Shown: in pieces, positions 1 to 9,024 of the stretch
Numbering within the stretch: position 1 is the stretch's first letter
Layout of the letters: the number at the start of each line of letters is the position of its first letter
Position numbers and translations under genes: made by a program
NCBI GenBank assembly: GCA_963743035.1
Contig: CAVUOB010000001.1
Coordinates: forward strand, 372,001-436,000
Origin: PALSA-911 sp963743035
Lineage (GTDB): Bacteria > Pseudomonadota > Alphaproteobacteria > Acetobacterales > Acetobacteraceae
DNA length: 64,000 nt
Reading direction: 5' to 3'
Notes under the pieces: generated by a model
The model's database searches: none
Told to the model about the DNA's origin: nothing
Seen by the model: only the letters and a program-made list of their open reading frames with translations

Positions 1-219
1 CTGCACGCTTGGCAGGTCGGCGAGCTCGCGTTCCAGATAGCCTTCGGCATGCGCGGTCGCGGCCGCGCTGCCGCCGGAGAACTGGCGGTTATCCACGCCG
101 ACATTGGCGAAGCCGAAGCGCACGACCAGCGGCGCCTGCGCCAGCACGGCCGGAGCGGCGAGGGGGGTTGCCAGGGCGGCAGCAGCCAGCGAGCCGAGGC
201 GGCGGCGGGTGATCGTCAC
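1..219 (-). CDS. ABC transporter substrate-binding protein, SsuA/TauA-like (N-terminal part, runs off left edge)
   Basis: Only the first 73 codons are in the window; the 3' end lies beyond position 1. The start is GTG at 217-219, preceded by AGGAG seven bases upstream, with that ribosome site lying just beyond the TAG of the preceding gene (gap 10 bp). The N-terminus has a TRRRLGSL twin-arginine-like patch, a hydrophobic Ala/Leu stretch and a likely cleavage after AQA. The mature start RFGFANVG looks like a periplasmic receptor of the aliphatic sulfonate/taurine type. Position directly after an SsuB-like ATPase and a flavin monooxygenase supports a role as receptor of a sulfonate-type importer. 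The exact ligand cannot be read. Confidence 0.75.
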   Translation of the reverse strand, partial: MTITRRRLGSLAAAALATPLAAPAVLAQAPLVVRFGFANVGVDNRQFSGGSAAATAHAEGYLERELADLPSVQ

Positions 220-229
220 GGTCTGTCTC

Positions 230-1585
230 CTATTCCGCGGCCCGGGCAGCAGGCTGGGAGGTCGGGACGGGGAAGCGAAGCCCGAGATTCTCCCGCAGCG
301 TGCGGCCCTCGTATTCCGTGCGGAACAGGCCGCGGCGCTGCAACTCCGGCACCACCAGCTCGACGAAATCGTCGAGCCCACCCGGCAGCGTCGGCGGCAT
401 GATATTGAAGCCGTCCGCGCCATAGGCCTCGAACCGCTCCTGCAGCGCATCCGCGATCTGGGCCGGCGTGCCGACCAGCTGCCAGTGGCCGCGCGCTCCG
501 GCGATGCAGAGATAGAGCTGGCGTATCGTCAGGTTCTCCCGCCTCGCCAGGTCCAGCAGCAGCGCCTGGCGGCTTTTGCCGCCGTTGGTCTCCGGCAGAT
601 CGTCCGGCACCGGACCGTCCAGCGGATAGGCGGAAAGATCCGTGCCGCCGGACAGGCCGGAGAGCATGGACAGGCCGACCGCCGGATGGATCCGGTCCTG
701 CAGCGCGGCGAACTTGTCCTCGGCTTCCGTCAGCGTATGGCCCACCACGGGAAACGCGCCGGGCATGATCTTCAGATCCTCCGGCTGGCGGCCGAACCGG
801 GCGAGCCGCCCCTTCACGTCGGCGTAGAAGGCCACCGCGTCGGCGAGCGTGATCTGCGCGGCGAAGATGACCTCCGCAGTGCGCGCCGCCAGGTCCCGGC
901 CGGCTTCGGAGGCGCCGGCCTGCACCACAACCGGGTGGCCCTGCAGAGAGCGGCCCACGTTCAACGGGCCTCGCACCCGGAAATGCGCGCCCGCATGGTT
1001 CAGCACATGCAGCTTGTCCGGGTCGAAGAAGATCCCGCTGGCCTTGTCCCGCGGGAAGGCATTGTCCTCCCAGCTGCGCCAGAGGCCGCGCACCACGTCG
1101 ATGAATTCCTCTGCCCGCCCATAGCGGTCGGCGTGCAGCGGGTGCTTGTCGCGGCTGAAGTTCAGCGCCTCGGCATCGGTCGAGGACGTCACCGCGTTCC
1201 AGGCGGCGCGGCCGCCGCTGATCACGTCCAGCGAAGCGAAGGCGCGCGCCAGATTGTACGGCTCATTGTAGGTGGTGGAGGCCGTCGCGACCAGGCCGAT
1301 CCGGGAGGTGACGGCGGCCAACCCCGACAGCAGGGTGAGCGGCTCGAACGAGATCGCGCGCGATGTCCGTGCCAGCGAGGCGGGATCGTCGTTGCGCACG
1401 GCGTTGCCGTCGGCCAGGAAAACGGCGTCGAACTTCGCGCGCTCCGCCGTCTGCGCCAGGCGGCGGAAATGCGCGAAGCTGGTGCCGGCGCGGTCGTCCG
1501 CACCCTCGGCGCGCCAGGCGGCGACATGGTGCCCGTCGGTCATCAGGAAGGCGCCGAGACGCATCTTTCCAGGACGTGTCGTCAT
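230..1585 (-). CDS. NtaA/SnaA/DszA-family FMN-dependent monooxygenase (copy 1)
   Basis: This 451-residue protein belongs to the bacterial-luciferase-like group that includes nitrilotriacetate monooxygenase component A and the dibenzothiophene-sulfone monooxygenase DszA. Such enzymes use reduced flavin supplied by a separate reductase to oxidise C-N or C-S bonds in the cytoplasm. Typical motifs are KMRLGAFL at the start, TASTTYNEPYNLAR near residue 100, SGGRAAWNAVTS and the C-terminal FNIMPP. Start chosen at ATG 1583-1585, just before the first beta strand; a longer reading frame upstream has no family similarity. It sits 16 bp after the SsuB-like ATPase and is a paralogue of 2441-3805. Context suggests sulfur release from an organosulfur compound; the substrate is an inference. 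Confidence 0.88.
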   Translation of the reverse strand: MTTRPGKMRLGAFLMTDGHHVAAWRAEGADDRAGTSFAHFRRLAQTAERAKFDAVFLADGNAVRNDDPASLARTSRAISFEPLTLLSGLAAVTSRIGLVATASTTYNEPYNLARAFASLDVISGGRAAWNAVTSSTDAEALNFSRDKHPLHADRYGRAEEFIDVVRGLWRSWEDNAFPRDKASGIFFDPDKLHVLNHAGAHFRVRGPLNVGRSLQGHPVVVQAGASEAGRDLAARTAEVIFAAQITLADAVAFYADVKGRLARFGRQPEDLKIMPGAFPVVGHTLTEAEDKFAALQDRIHPAVGLSMLSGLSGGTDLSAYPLDGPVPDDLPETNGGKSRQALLLDLARRENLTIRQLYLCIAGARGHWQLVGTPAQIADALQERFEAYGADGFNIMPPTLPGGLDDFVELVVPELQRRGLFRTEYEGRTLRENLGLRFPVPTSQPAARAAE

Positions 1586-1601
1586 CTTTCGGTATTCCCT
1601 A

Positions 1602-2435
1602 TCAGGCGGTTTGGGCCAGGGCCGGCAGAAATCTTTCTGGGACCGGCGCCGCAACCTGCGGCGCCCCGGCAGCAGCGGTTCCCTCCAGCTGGCGCAGCAG
1701 CGCGGCGCGCAGCCGCAGCAGATGCGGGTCATCCCGGTCGCGCGGATGCGGCAGGCCGACCGGAAGGATGGCATCGATGCGGCCGGGGCGCGGCGCCATC
1801 ACCACCACGCGGTCGCCCAGATAGACCGCCTCGTCCACGTCGTGCGTCACCAGCACCATGGTGATCCGTTCATGCGCCCAGATACGCAACAGCTCGCCCT
1901 GCAGCCGGGCGCGGTTCAGCGCGTCCAGCGCGCCGAACGGCTCGTCCAGCAGCAGCACGCCGGGGCGGCTGACCAGGCCGCGGGCGATCGCCGCCCGTTG
2001 CGCCATGCCGCCGGAAAGCTGGTGCGGGTAGGCATCGGCGAAGCCGCCCAGCCCCACCAGGGCGATATGCTCGCCGACCAGCCGCCGCCTGGTCTCCCGG
2101 TCCAGTCCGGCGTTCAGCAGGCCCAGCGCCACGTTCTGCGACACCGTGAGCCATGGGAACAGCCGGGGCTCCTGAAACACGATGCCGCGCTCCAGGCTGG
2201 GGCCGGTGACCGGAACGCCGTCATGCGCGAACTCCCCGGTGTGCTGCGTGTCCAGCCCCGCCAATAGCCGCAGCAGCGTGGATTTGCCGCAGCCGCTGGC
2301 GCCGACGATGGTAACGAACTCGCCGGGGCGGACGGACAGGTCCACGCCTTCCAGCGCCGCAAAGGGCACGCCCTTCACGCGGAACTGCTTGCCCACTCCG
2401 CGCAGGTCGAGTTGCCCGAGGGCCGCTTGTGTCAT
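1602..2435 (-). CDS. ssuB: ABC transporter ATP-binding protein, SsuB/TauB-like
   Basis: This 277-residue ATPase of the nitrate/sulfonate/taurine class energises uptake at the inner membrane. Walker A is GASGCGKST near residue 44, the Q-loop lies in IVFQEPRLFPW, the signature is LSGGMAQR, Walker B is VLLLDEPFGALD and the H-loop His is in LVTHDVDEA. The PRLFPWLTV segment is characteristic of SsuB. It lies between two paralogous flavin monooxygenases (gaps 5 and 16 bp) and upstream of an SsuA-like receptor, so it is part of a sulfonate uptake and oxidation operon. No permease for this system is in the window; it may lie beyond the left edge. Confidence 0.9.
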   Translation of the reverse strand: MTQAALGQLDLRGVGKQFRVKGVPFAALEGVDLSVRPGEFVTIVGASGCGKSTLLRLLAGLDTQHTGEFAHDGVPVTGPSLERGIVFQEPRLFPWLTVSQNVALGLLNAGLDRETRRRLVGEHIALVGLGGFADAYPHQLSGGMAQRAAIARGLVSRPGVLLLDEPFGALDALNRARLQGELLRIWAHERITMVLVTHDVDEAVYLGDRVVVMAPRPGRIDAILPVGLPHPRDRDDPHLLRLRAALLRQLEGTAAAGAPQVAAPVPERFLPALAQTA

Positions 2436-2440
2436 CGCCG

Positions 2441-3805
2441 CTATTCCGCGGCCTGCTCCAGCGCACGACGCGCCGGGTGAACGGGTATTTGCAGGCCCAG
2501 ATTCTCGCGCAGCGTGTTGCCCTCGTACTGCGTGCGGAACAGGCCGCGGCGCTGCAGTTCGGGCACCACCAGATCGACGAAGTCTTCGAGGCCGCCGGGC
2601 ATGATCGGCGGCATGATGTTGAAACCGTCGGCGCCCCGTGCCTCGAACCGTTCCTGTATCGCATCGGCAATCTGCCCGGGCGTGCCGACGAGCTGCCAGT
2701 GGCCGCGCGCACCGGCCACGCGAAGATAGAGCTGGCGGATCGTCAGATTCTCCCGCCGGGCAAGCTCCAGCAGCAGGGTCTGACGGCTCTTGCTGGCATT
2801 GGTCTCGGCGGGCTGGTCAGGCACCGGGCCGTCGAGGGGGTAGTCGGCGAGATCCGGAAAGCCGAGCATCCCCGCCAGCAGCTCGACGCCGACAACCGGA
2901 TGGATCAACGCCTGCAGCTCGCCGAACTTGTCCTGTGCCTCGCCCAATGTGCGGCCGACCACCGGAAAGGCGCCCGGCATGATCTTCAACGCATCCGGAT
3001 GGCGGCCGAACTTTGCCATCCGGCCCTTGACGTCGGCGTAGAAGGCGACCGCGTCCTCCAGGGTGACCTGGGCGGCGAAGATGACCTCGGCGGTGCGGGC
3101 GGCGAGCTCACAGCCGGCTGGCGATGCACCGGCCTGCACGACCACGGGCTGGCCCTGCGGCGAGCGCGCGACGTTCAGCAGGCCGCGCACCTGGAAATGC
3201 TCGCCCCTGTGATGCAGCACATGCATCCGCCCGGCATCCAGGAACACGCCCTGCTCGCGGTCGCGCGGGAAGGAATCGTCCTCCCAGCTGTCCCAAAGCC
3301 CACGCACGACGTCCACGAATTCCTCGGCGCGGTCGTAGCGGTCGGCGTGGCGCACATGCTCGTCGCAGCTGAAGTTCAGTGCCTCCGCCTCGTTGGAGGA
3401 GGTGACGAGGTTCCAACCCGCCCGGCCGCCGCTGATCTGGTCCAGCGAGGCGAACTTGCGGGCGATGTGATAGGGCTCGTTGTAGGTGGTGGACGCCGTG
3501 GCGACGAAGCCGATCCGCTCGGTCACCGCAGCCAGTCCCGAGAGCAGCGTCAAAGGCTCGAACTGCGCCACGTAGCGCGTGGCGACCCGGCTGAGCGAGG
3601 CCAGGTCGTCGCCGCGCACGCCCAGGCTGTCGGCCATGAACACCGTGTCGAACAGGCCGCGCTCCGCCGTCTGCGCCAGATGCACGTAATGGGCAAAATT
3701 GCTGCCGGCATCCGCCTGCGCCAACGGATGGCGCCACGCGGCCACGTGATGGCCGGTGGGATAGAGGAAGGCCCCGAGTTTGATCCTGTCCTTGCGGATG
3801 GTCAT
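2441..3805 (-). CDS. NtaA/SnaA/DszA-family FMN-dependent monooxygenase (copy 2)
   Basis: A 454-residue flavin monooxygenase of the same family as 230-1585 and clearly paralogous to it: both share IKLGAF/MRLGAF starts, the TASTTYNEPY block, SGGRAGWNLVTS and a nearly identical C-terminal third (LTIRQLYL, ARGHWQLVGTP, FNIMPP). Start chosen at ATG 3803-3805 (MTIRKDRIKLG), which matches the start of the family. It is the first gene of the operon, 5 bp before the SsuB-like ATPase. Its upstream region carries three AATATAC repeats (3889-3916). It likely oxidises an imported sulfonate, sulfone or amine-carboxylate; which one cannot be told. Confidence 0.88.
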   Translation of the reverse strand: MTIRKDRIKLGAFLYPTGHHVAAWRHPLAQADAGSNFAHYVHLAQTAERGLFDTVFMADSLGVRGDDLASLSRVATRYVAQFEPLTLLSGLAAVTERIGFVATASTTYNEPYHIARKFASLDQISGGRAGWNLVTSSNEAEALNFSCDEHVRHADRYDRAEEFVDVVRGLWDSWEDDSFPRDREQGVFLDAGRMHVLHHRGEHFQVRGLLNVARSPQGQPVVVQAGASPAGCELAARTAEVIFAAQVTLEDAVAFYADVKGRMAKFGRHPDALKIMPGAFPVVGRTLGEAQDKFGELQALIHPVVGVELLAGMLGFPDLADYPLDGPVPDQPAETNASKSRQTLLLELARRENLTIRQLYLRVAGARGHWQLVGTPGQIADAIQERFEARGADGFNIMPPIMPGGLEDFVDLVVPELQRRGLFRTQYEGNTLRENLGLQIPVHPARRALEQAAE

Positions 3806-3888
3806 GGGGCCTCGCTGTCGTCGTTGCCGGGTGGATGATTTGTCGCGCCCAAAACCGGGTCGCCACATCTGCATCGTGGATAACGATG

Positions 3889-3916
3889 AATATACGAATA
3901 TACATTGTCAATATAC
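3889..3916. promoter_or_regulatory. three AATATAC direct repeats upstream of monooxygenase operon
   Basis: AATATAC occurs at 3889-3895, 3897-3903 and 3910-3916 in an AT-rich block within otherwise GC-rich DNA, 84 bp upstream of the monooxygenase start at 3805. A TTGACA box is present on the minus strand at 3907-3912. This is probably the promoter/operator of the minus-strand operon 3805 to 1; the binding protein is unknown. Confidence 0.45.
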
Positions 3917-3986
3917 AGATTCCGCGTTTTGATGTGTATGAATGAAAAAGGATGACGCATGGTTTCCAGCATCTTCCCCATGACGA

Positions 3987-4325
3987 AGCGGCGCGCGCGG
4001 GCAGGGGGTTCCAGGCACCGCCGTCGATATTCTGGCCGGCGGCTTCGGCACGCTGACGAGCGCCAAGCCGGTCCGGACCGTCGGCAGTTTCTGGCCCTAT
4101 GCCACCACGCTGTTCGACTACGTCCGTCGCGCCATGCCTTATAACGCGCCGCAGACGCTGACGGACGCGCAGGTCTATGCGGTCGCCGCCTTCGTGCTGA
4201 ACCTGAACGGTATCGTCGCGGATGACGCGGTGCTGGACCTGACCAGCCCGCCGCGAATAATCATGCCCAACCGGAACGGCTTCCGGCCCGACCCCCGGCC
4301 CGACGTGCCGGCCGCACCCCGTTGA
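3987..4325 (+). pseudogene. 3' remnant of a SoxD-type c-type cytochrome
   Basis: An open frame following TGA at 3981 reads RGQGVPGTAVDILAGGFG, then TVGSFWPYATTLFDYVRR, AMPYNAPQTLTDAQVYAV, LNLNGIVADDAVLD and IMPNRNGFRPDPRPD, ending at TGA 4323-4325. This is the C-terminal half of the cytochrome c family found as the haem partner of sulfite dehydrogenases (SoxD and relatives), including the MPNR segment that supplies the distal Met. The CxxCH haem-binding site and signal peptide that should precede it are absent, and no start or ribosome site fits, so it is a 5'-truncated relic. Its presence next to organosulfur oxygenases hints that a sulfite-oxidising pair once stood here. Confidence 0.7.
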
Positions 4326-4617
4326 TATCCGTCGGCCCGACCGCGAGCAGCCATAGCCAGGAGGAGACGCAGGCGACAAACCTGGCGCAGTTCCCCGGTT
4401 TCAATTTATGGTTTCCACCGAACCCATCGCCCCGGCATGCGTGGCGATGATGCCGCCGTTGCGCCCTCGACTTGCAGCAGCAATCCGGCCGGCAGCGGCC
4501 CGCATCCGCTGATCGGCGCTTCAGTCCCCACGCTGGACGCAGATCGCCGGCCCACCTGCCTCGTGGGCCTTGCAGATCCACTCGCCGGCCCCGTTCATGC
4601 CGGCAACTGCGCAACGT
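4326..4617. other. gene-free stretch
   Basis: This 292-bp stretch between the cytochrome relic and the SfnG-like gene has several short open frames on both strands, but none shows a recognisable domain, signal peptide or ribosome site. No clear hairpin or repeat was noticed. It may be degraded coding DNA. Confidence 0.4.
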
Positions 4618-5790
4618 TCAGATCCGCAGGCCGGCTTGCTTCATCAGCGGCAAGATCCGTTCACCGAAGAACGCCAGGTCCGGCTCAAAATCATAGAAAG
4701 CGACCTGCAATCCATCGACACCGGCCTGGTGAAGGCGTGTGAACTGCTCCACCACCTGCTCCGGCGAACCAATGACCTGCACGTTGCCGCCGATCGCGCC
4801 GCCCACACTGCGTGCGCGGCCGTCGGCACGGTAGCGCCAGGCATGCGCATCGCTGTCGGTTCCGGCGAAACCCTGCATCGTGGCGGTATCCGCATGCGCG
4901 ATGATGGCGTGCGCGTATTCCTGTGCCTCACGCTCGGTCTCCCGGCAGACGACAAGCGGGTTGAGCAAGGTACGGACATTGCGTCCCCTGTCGCGGGCGG
5001 ATTGCTTCACCCCGGCGGTATGGGCCGGCAGCGACGCGACCGCGCTTTCGATGTCGGACCCAGCGGGGCTGGTGATGAACACGATGTCGGAATGACGGCC
5101 GGCGAAGCCGATCCCCGCGTCGGAGCCGGTTGCGTTGACCAGGATCGGACGTCCGTACAGCGGCTTGGGCGTGACGAAGGCGTCCGTCATCTTCCAGGAA
5201 GATTGCCCCGCATAGGAGAAGTTCTCGGTCTCGGACCAGAGTCGCTTGACGACATCGATGAACTCGTCGGCGAGTTCGTAGCGATGGTCGTGTTCGATGC
5301 GTGTCCATCCGAACATCTCGTGCTCGTGCGCCCGATGCCCGGTCACCACGTTGATGCCCCAGCGTCCGCGCGTGATATGGTCGAGCGTGGCGCCGAATTT
5401 GGCGAGATGAACCGGATGCCAGGGTCCATAGAGAACGTGCAGCGTCGAGATCAGCAGGATCCGGTTTGTGATGCCCGCCAGCGCGGCCATGGTTATGAAG
5501 GAATCCAGCGCCTGGTCGTTCCGCACCGGACCGAAGCCGCCCTTTTGCAGCCATTGCGACAGGGCGAAGACCAGGTCGAAGCCAAGCGCCTCCGCCTTCA
5601 GCGTCAACGCGGCGTTGTAGTCGTAATGCCATGTGGTCGAGCGGGGTAGCGTGGAAGCGCTCCAGCCGCCGGCCTGGATGGGCAGGAACAGCCCCAGCAG
5701 CATGGGCTGCGCCAGCGCACGCGAAAGCGGGCTGTCCGGAAAATCCGCCGGGCCGATATCCGCCCGTGGGATGTTATGGATGACATTCAT
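4618..5790 (-). CDS. SfnG/SsuD-like FMNH2-dependent sulfone/alkanesulfonate monooxygenase
   Basis: This 390-residue luciferase-like monooxygenase resembles SfnG (dimethylsulfone monooxygenase) and SsuD. Diagnostic stretches are TTWHYDYN near residue 54, GPWHPVHLAKFGATLDHI, GRWGINVVTG and the EHDHRYELADEFI block. These enzymes use reduced FMN and O2 to split a C-S bond and release sulfite or sulfinate in the cytoplasm. Start at ATG 5788-5790, 11 bp after the stop of the disrupted family-5 receptor gene, so it is the last gene of the minus-strand cluster that begins with dppB. The substrate (sulfone versus sulfonate) is not resolved. Confidence 0.85.
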   Translation of the reverse strand: MNVIHNIPRADIGPADFPDSPLSRALAQPMLLGLFLPIQAGGWSASTLPRSTTWHYDYNAALTLKAEALGFDLVFALSQWLQKGGFGPVRNDQALDSFITMAALAGITNRILLISTLHVLYGPWHPVHLAKFGATLDHITRGRWGINVVTGHRAHEHEMFGWTRIEHDHRYELADEFIDVVKRLWSETENFSYAGQSSWKMTDAFVTPKPLYGRPILVNATGSDAGIGFAGRHSDIVFITSPAGSDIESAVASLPAHTAGVKQSARDRGRNVRTLLNPLVVCRETEREAQEYAHAIIAHADTATMQGFAGTDSDAHAWRYRADGRARSVGGAIGGNVQVIGSPEQVVEQFTRLHQAGVDGLQVAFYDFEPDLAFFGERILPLMKQAGLRI

Positions 5791-5801
5791 GGCGTTGTCT
5801 T

Positions 5802-7433
5802 TCAGCCGGAGGGAGTGTCGAGCCAGGCATCCCGCAGCGACGGATCACTGGCCGTGACGGCGTCGCGGAGATTGGCGGCGACCAGGGTGAAGAAGTTCAG
5901 CTCGATCAACGGCAGGATGGGCAGGTCCGTCTGTACGATCTGCTGGAAGCGCTTGAACAGCGCCACGCGCTGCTGCGGGTCCGCCGCCCGTGCGGCATCG
6001 GCGAATATGGTGTCCACCTCGGCGTTGCGATACCCCGAAGCATTGGTCCAGGGAACGTTCTTGCCGATGATCGCCGAGGTGTAGATCTTGCCATAACCGA
6101 TCTGCGGATCGGAATAGAGCGCGGTCCAGCTGCTCGAGATGTCGAAATCCCGATCGCCATAGACGCGCTTGGTAAACACCGCAGTGTCCTGGGTGCGCAG
6201 CGTGACGTCGATGCCGATCCGCCGCAGCGCCTGCTTCACATACTCGCCGGTGCGGCGGAAATCGTCCCCATAGGGAATCGGATCATGCGTGAGCGTGAAA
6301 CGGACACCGTTCGCCCGTCTCGGGAACCCTGCCTCGTCCAGCAATGCCTCGGCCCGTTTCGGATCGAACGGATACTGCGGCACGGTCGGGTCGAAGAAGG
6401 CGCCTCCGGTGGAGGGTACCGGGCTGATCGCCGGTTTGCCGAAGCCGTACCAGACGACGTCGGCGACCGTCCTGCGGTCGACAGCATGCGCGATGGCATG
6501 ACGAACGCGCACGTCGCGCAGGTAGGGGTTGTCCAGATTGAACTCCAGATAGAGCCAGCCGCCGATCCATTCGTAGCCGCGCCGTTCCACCCGCAGAGTG
6601 GAGAGTTTGGACAACCGCTCGACATCCTGCAGCGCCACCGGACTATAGGGGGCGAACTGCGCCTCTCCTATTTCGAATGCGATGGATCTGGCGGAGGCGT
6701 CGGGAATGAAGCGGTAGATGATACGGTCGAGATAGGGCTTGCCGTTGTCCCAGTAGTTCGGGTTCCGCTCCAGCACGATGTGGTCGCCTCGGCTCCATCC
6801 CTTGAACACGAACGGCCCCGTGCCGACCGGTCGGCTGTTATGCGGGTTGCTCAGCACATCGGTCCCGGCGAACAGATGCCGTGGCAGGATCGGCGCGCCG
6901 GCGGCGTTGAGCGAACCGAGGATCGCCCGGGACGGCGAAGACAGGCGGAAGATGGCCGTGTGCGGGTCGGGCGTATCCACCGCTTCAACCGTGGCGAACA
7001 GCAGCCGGTTGCGTGGATGGATCGTCTTCCAGATATTGTCCATCGTCCATTGAATGTCGGCCGACGTGAATGGCGTGCCGTCGTGTCATAGGACATCCGG
7101 CCGAAGCCGGAACGTGATGGACCGGCCGTCCGGCGCCACTTCCCAGCTCTGCGCAAGCGCCGGCTGCGGCTTCAGGTCAAAGCCGTAGCGGACCAGGCCG
7201 TCGAAGATATTGGCCGTCAATACGCTGGTCGGCATCGCCGTGTTGATGCCGGCGTTCAGGGTCACAGGCTCGGGCGTGGTGATCGCTGTGAGCGTTCCAC
7301 CCCGCCGCGGCCCGGCGGAAGACGCCGCGCCGGCCGTGCCTGTGCCGCGCGCCAACGCAAGCGCCGCCGCACTCGACAGCGCGGCCCGGCGCGTCAGCCG
7401 AAGGCGTTCAGGAGGGCTGGTCGAGATAGACAT
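5802..7433 (-). pseudogene. family-5 (dipeptide/oligopeptide-type) ABC substrate-binding protein with in-frame TGA
   Basis: The frame is open for 543 codons except one TGA at 7086-7088. It splits the conserved strand that in the two neighbouring paralogues reads HDVTWHDGAPFTS and PGVKWHDGRDFTS; here it reads RPDVL, stop, HDGTPFTS. A single G-to-A change in TGG (Trp) explains it. The rest is complete: TRRAAL export signal, PVGTGPFVFKGW, RNPNYWDNGKPYLDR and a full C-terminus. ATG start 7431-7433 overlaps the upstream receptor gene by 26 bp. Without read-through, only a 115-residue fragment would be made. It is the third family-5 receptor in the same operon as dppBCDF. Confidence 0.85.
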
Positions 7434-9024
7434 CGGCAAAGTTCCCGTTGATACCGTCGGCGGTGACAGTGTGGTTGTGGACGCGCTTGTGATAGATCGT
7501 CAGCAACGTCTGGGAGACCAGATCGATCTCCGGCAGATCCGCGACGATCCGGTGCTGCAACTCCCGGTAGAGCGCGACACGCTGCCCGAGATCAGGCTCC
7601 ACGGCGGCGCTTTCGAGCAGTTGATCCACGGCAGGGTTGTCGTAATGCGCGGTATTCGAGAACGGCAGGCCCTTCTGGAAGTTCTTCGACCAGAAATATC
7701 GCTGAACGCCGGTCGGGTCGTAGCCGTTTGACAGCCAGGCGTTGACCGTATCGAAGTCGCGATCGGTGTAGACACGCTTGATGTAGGTCGCGAAATCCTG
7801 CGAGCGGATGGTCAGGCGAATGCCGATCTTGGCGAAGGCCTGTTTGAGGTAGTCCGCCACGCGCTTGAACGCCGGACCATAGGGCAGGAAGTCGTGAGTG
7901 AGCTCGAAGCGAACCCCGCTCGCATCGCGTGCGAATCCTGCCTCGTCCAGCAGCCGGTTGGCACGAACGAGGTCCAGGGGGTACTCGGGGAGATCGGCTG
8001 CGAAGTAGCGCTTAAGGCGCGGACTGATCGGACCGGGGGCGGCGATGCCATACCCGTACCAGGCGGTCTGCAGGATCGCGTTGCGGTCGATCGCATGGGC
8101 GATCGCCTGACGCACCTTCAACTCGCGGATATAGGGCCGGTCCAGGTTGAAGATGAACATCGTCAACGGCGCGTTATACTCATAGCCGCGGGTCTCGATG
8201 CCGATATGCGGCAGAGCCCTCAGCCGCTCCACTTCGCTCAGGGGAACCGGGTTGTTGAAGCCAAGGTCTACCTCGCCGGTTTCGAACGCGGCCGTCGCCG
8301 CGGCCGGATCGGGGATCAGTTTCACCACCAGCCGGTCGACATAGGGTTTCGGCCGATCCCAGTAGTTCGGATTGCGTTCGTAGAGGATATGGCTGCCGCG
8401 TACCCATTGCTTGAACACGAATGGACCGGTACCGACCGGGGTGGCGTTCAGGGGGTTGGTGAGGTAAGGCTTGCCCTCGTATAGATGCTTGGGAATGATC
8501 GGCGTCTCGTTCGCCGCGAGTGCCGTGATCAACGCGAGATTGGGCTTCGAGAGAACGAGGATGAGCGTATAGGGATCGGGCGTCCTCGTTTCGACCAGAT
8601 TGAGGAAGGTGGCGCGGCCGTTCGGATGGTTCTCGCGCGCGAGCCGGATCGAGAACGCGGCATCCGCCGAGGTAAACGGGGCGCCGTCATGCCAGGTCAC
8701 GTCATGGCGCAGCGTAAAGACATAGGTCAGCCGATCGGCGCTGATGCCCCATGCGGTGGCCAATTGCGGCAGGGGATTGAGGTCGAAATCATAGGCGAGC
8801 AGCCCCTCCGTCACCTTGGGGCTGAGTGCCTTGGTGGGACCCGCGGTATTGCCGACGGAGAGCAGCGTCGGCGGTTCGGGGTCGAGCAGCATCGTCAGGG
8901 TACCGCCTCGGCGCGCGACAGCGGGAGCGTTCGGTGCCGCTGTCGCCAGAACCGTCGTGGCAGCGCCAAACCCGGCGAGACCGGCAAGCTGCCAGAGGCG
9001 CCGTCGCGTCAGGTCGTTACGCAT
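7408..9024 (-). CDS. family-5 ABC substrate-binding protein (dipeptide/opine/organosulfur type), copy 2
   Basis: A 538-residue periplasmic receptor of the DppA/OppA/GsiB family. The N-terminus LTRRRLWQLAGLAGFGAA is a twin-arginine-like export signal. Family landmarks are RRGGTLTMLLDPEP at the mature start, TWHDGAPFTSADAAFS, PVGTGPFVFKQW, ERNPNYWDRPKPYVDRL and RQAIAHAIDR. ATG 9022-9024 overlaps the stop of the small upstream gene (TGATG), indicating translational coupling. It is paralogous to 11564-13180 (same length, 538) and to the broken 5802-7433. It most likely delivers a ligand to DppBCDF encoded upstream; the ligand may be a sulfur-containing peptide or conjugate, which is an inference from the neighbours. 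Confidence 0.9.
   Translation of the reverse strand: MRNDLTRRRLWQLAGLAGFGAATTVLATAAPNAPAVARRGGTLTMLLDPEPPTLLSVGNTAGPTKALSPKVTEGLLAYDFDLNPLPQLATAWGISADRLTYVFTLRHDVTWHDGAPFTSADAAFSIRLARENHPNGRATFLNLVETRTPDPYTLILVLSKPNLALITALAANETPIIPKHLYEGKPYLTNPLNATPVGTGPFVFKQWVRGSHILYERNPNYWDRPKPYVDRLVVKLIPDPAAATAAFETGEVDLGFNNPVPLSEVERLRALPHIGIETRGYEYNAPLTMFIFNLDRPYIRELKVRQAIAHAIDRNAILQTAWYGYGIAAPGPISPRLKRYFAADLPEYPLDLVRANRLLDEAGFARDASGVRFELTHDFLPYGPAFKRVADYLKQAFAKIGIRLTIRSQDFATYIKRVYTDRDFDTVNAWLSNGYDPTGVQRYFWSKNFQKGLPFSNTAHYDNPAVDQLLESAAVEPDLGQRVALYRELQHRIVADLPEIDLVSQTLLTIYHKRVHNHTVTADGINGNFADVYLDQPS

Noticed and set aside
4326..4617. Transposase or soxC remnant
   Set aside because: Translations in all frames gave no recognisable transposase or molybdopterin-enzyme motif.
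7086..7088. Selenocysteine or recoded TGA
   Set aside because: The position is a conserved Trp, not Cys, no downstream selenocysteine-type hairpin was noticed, and TGA ends many intact genes in this window.
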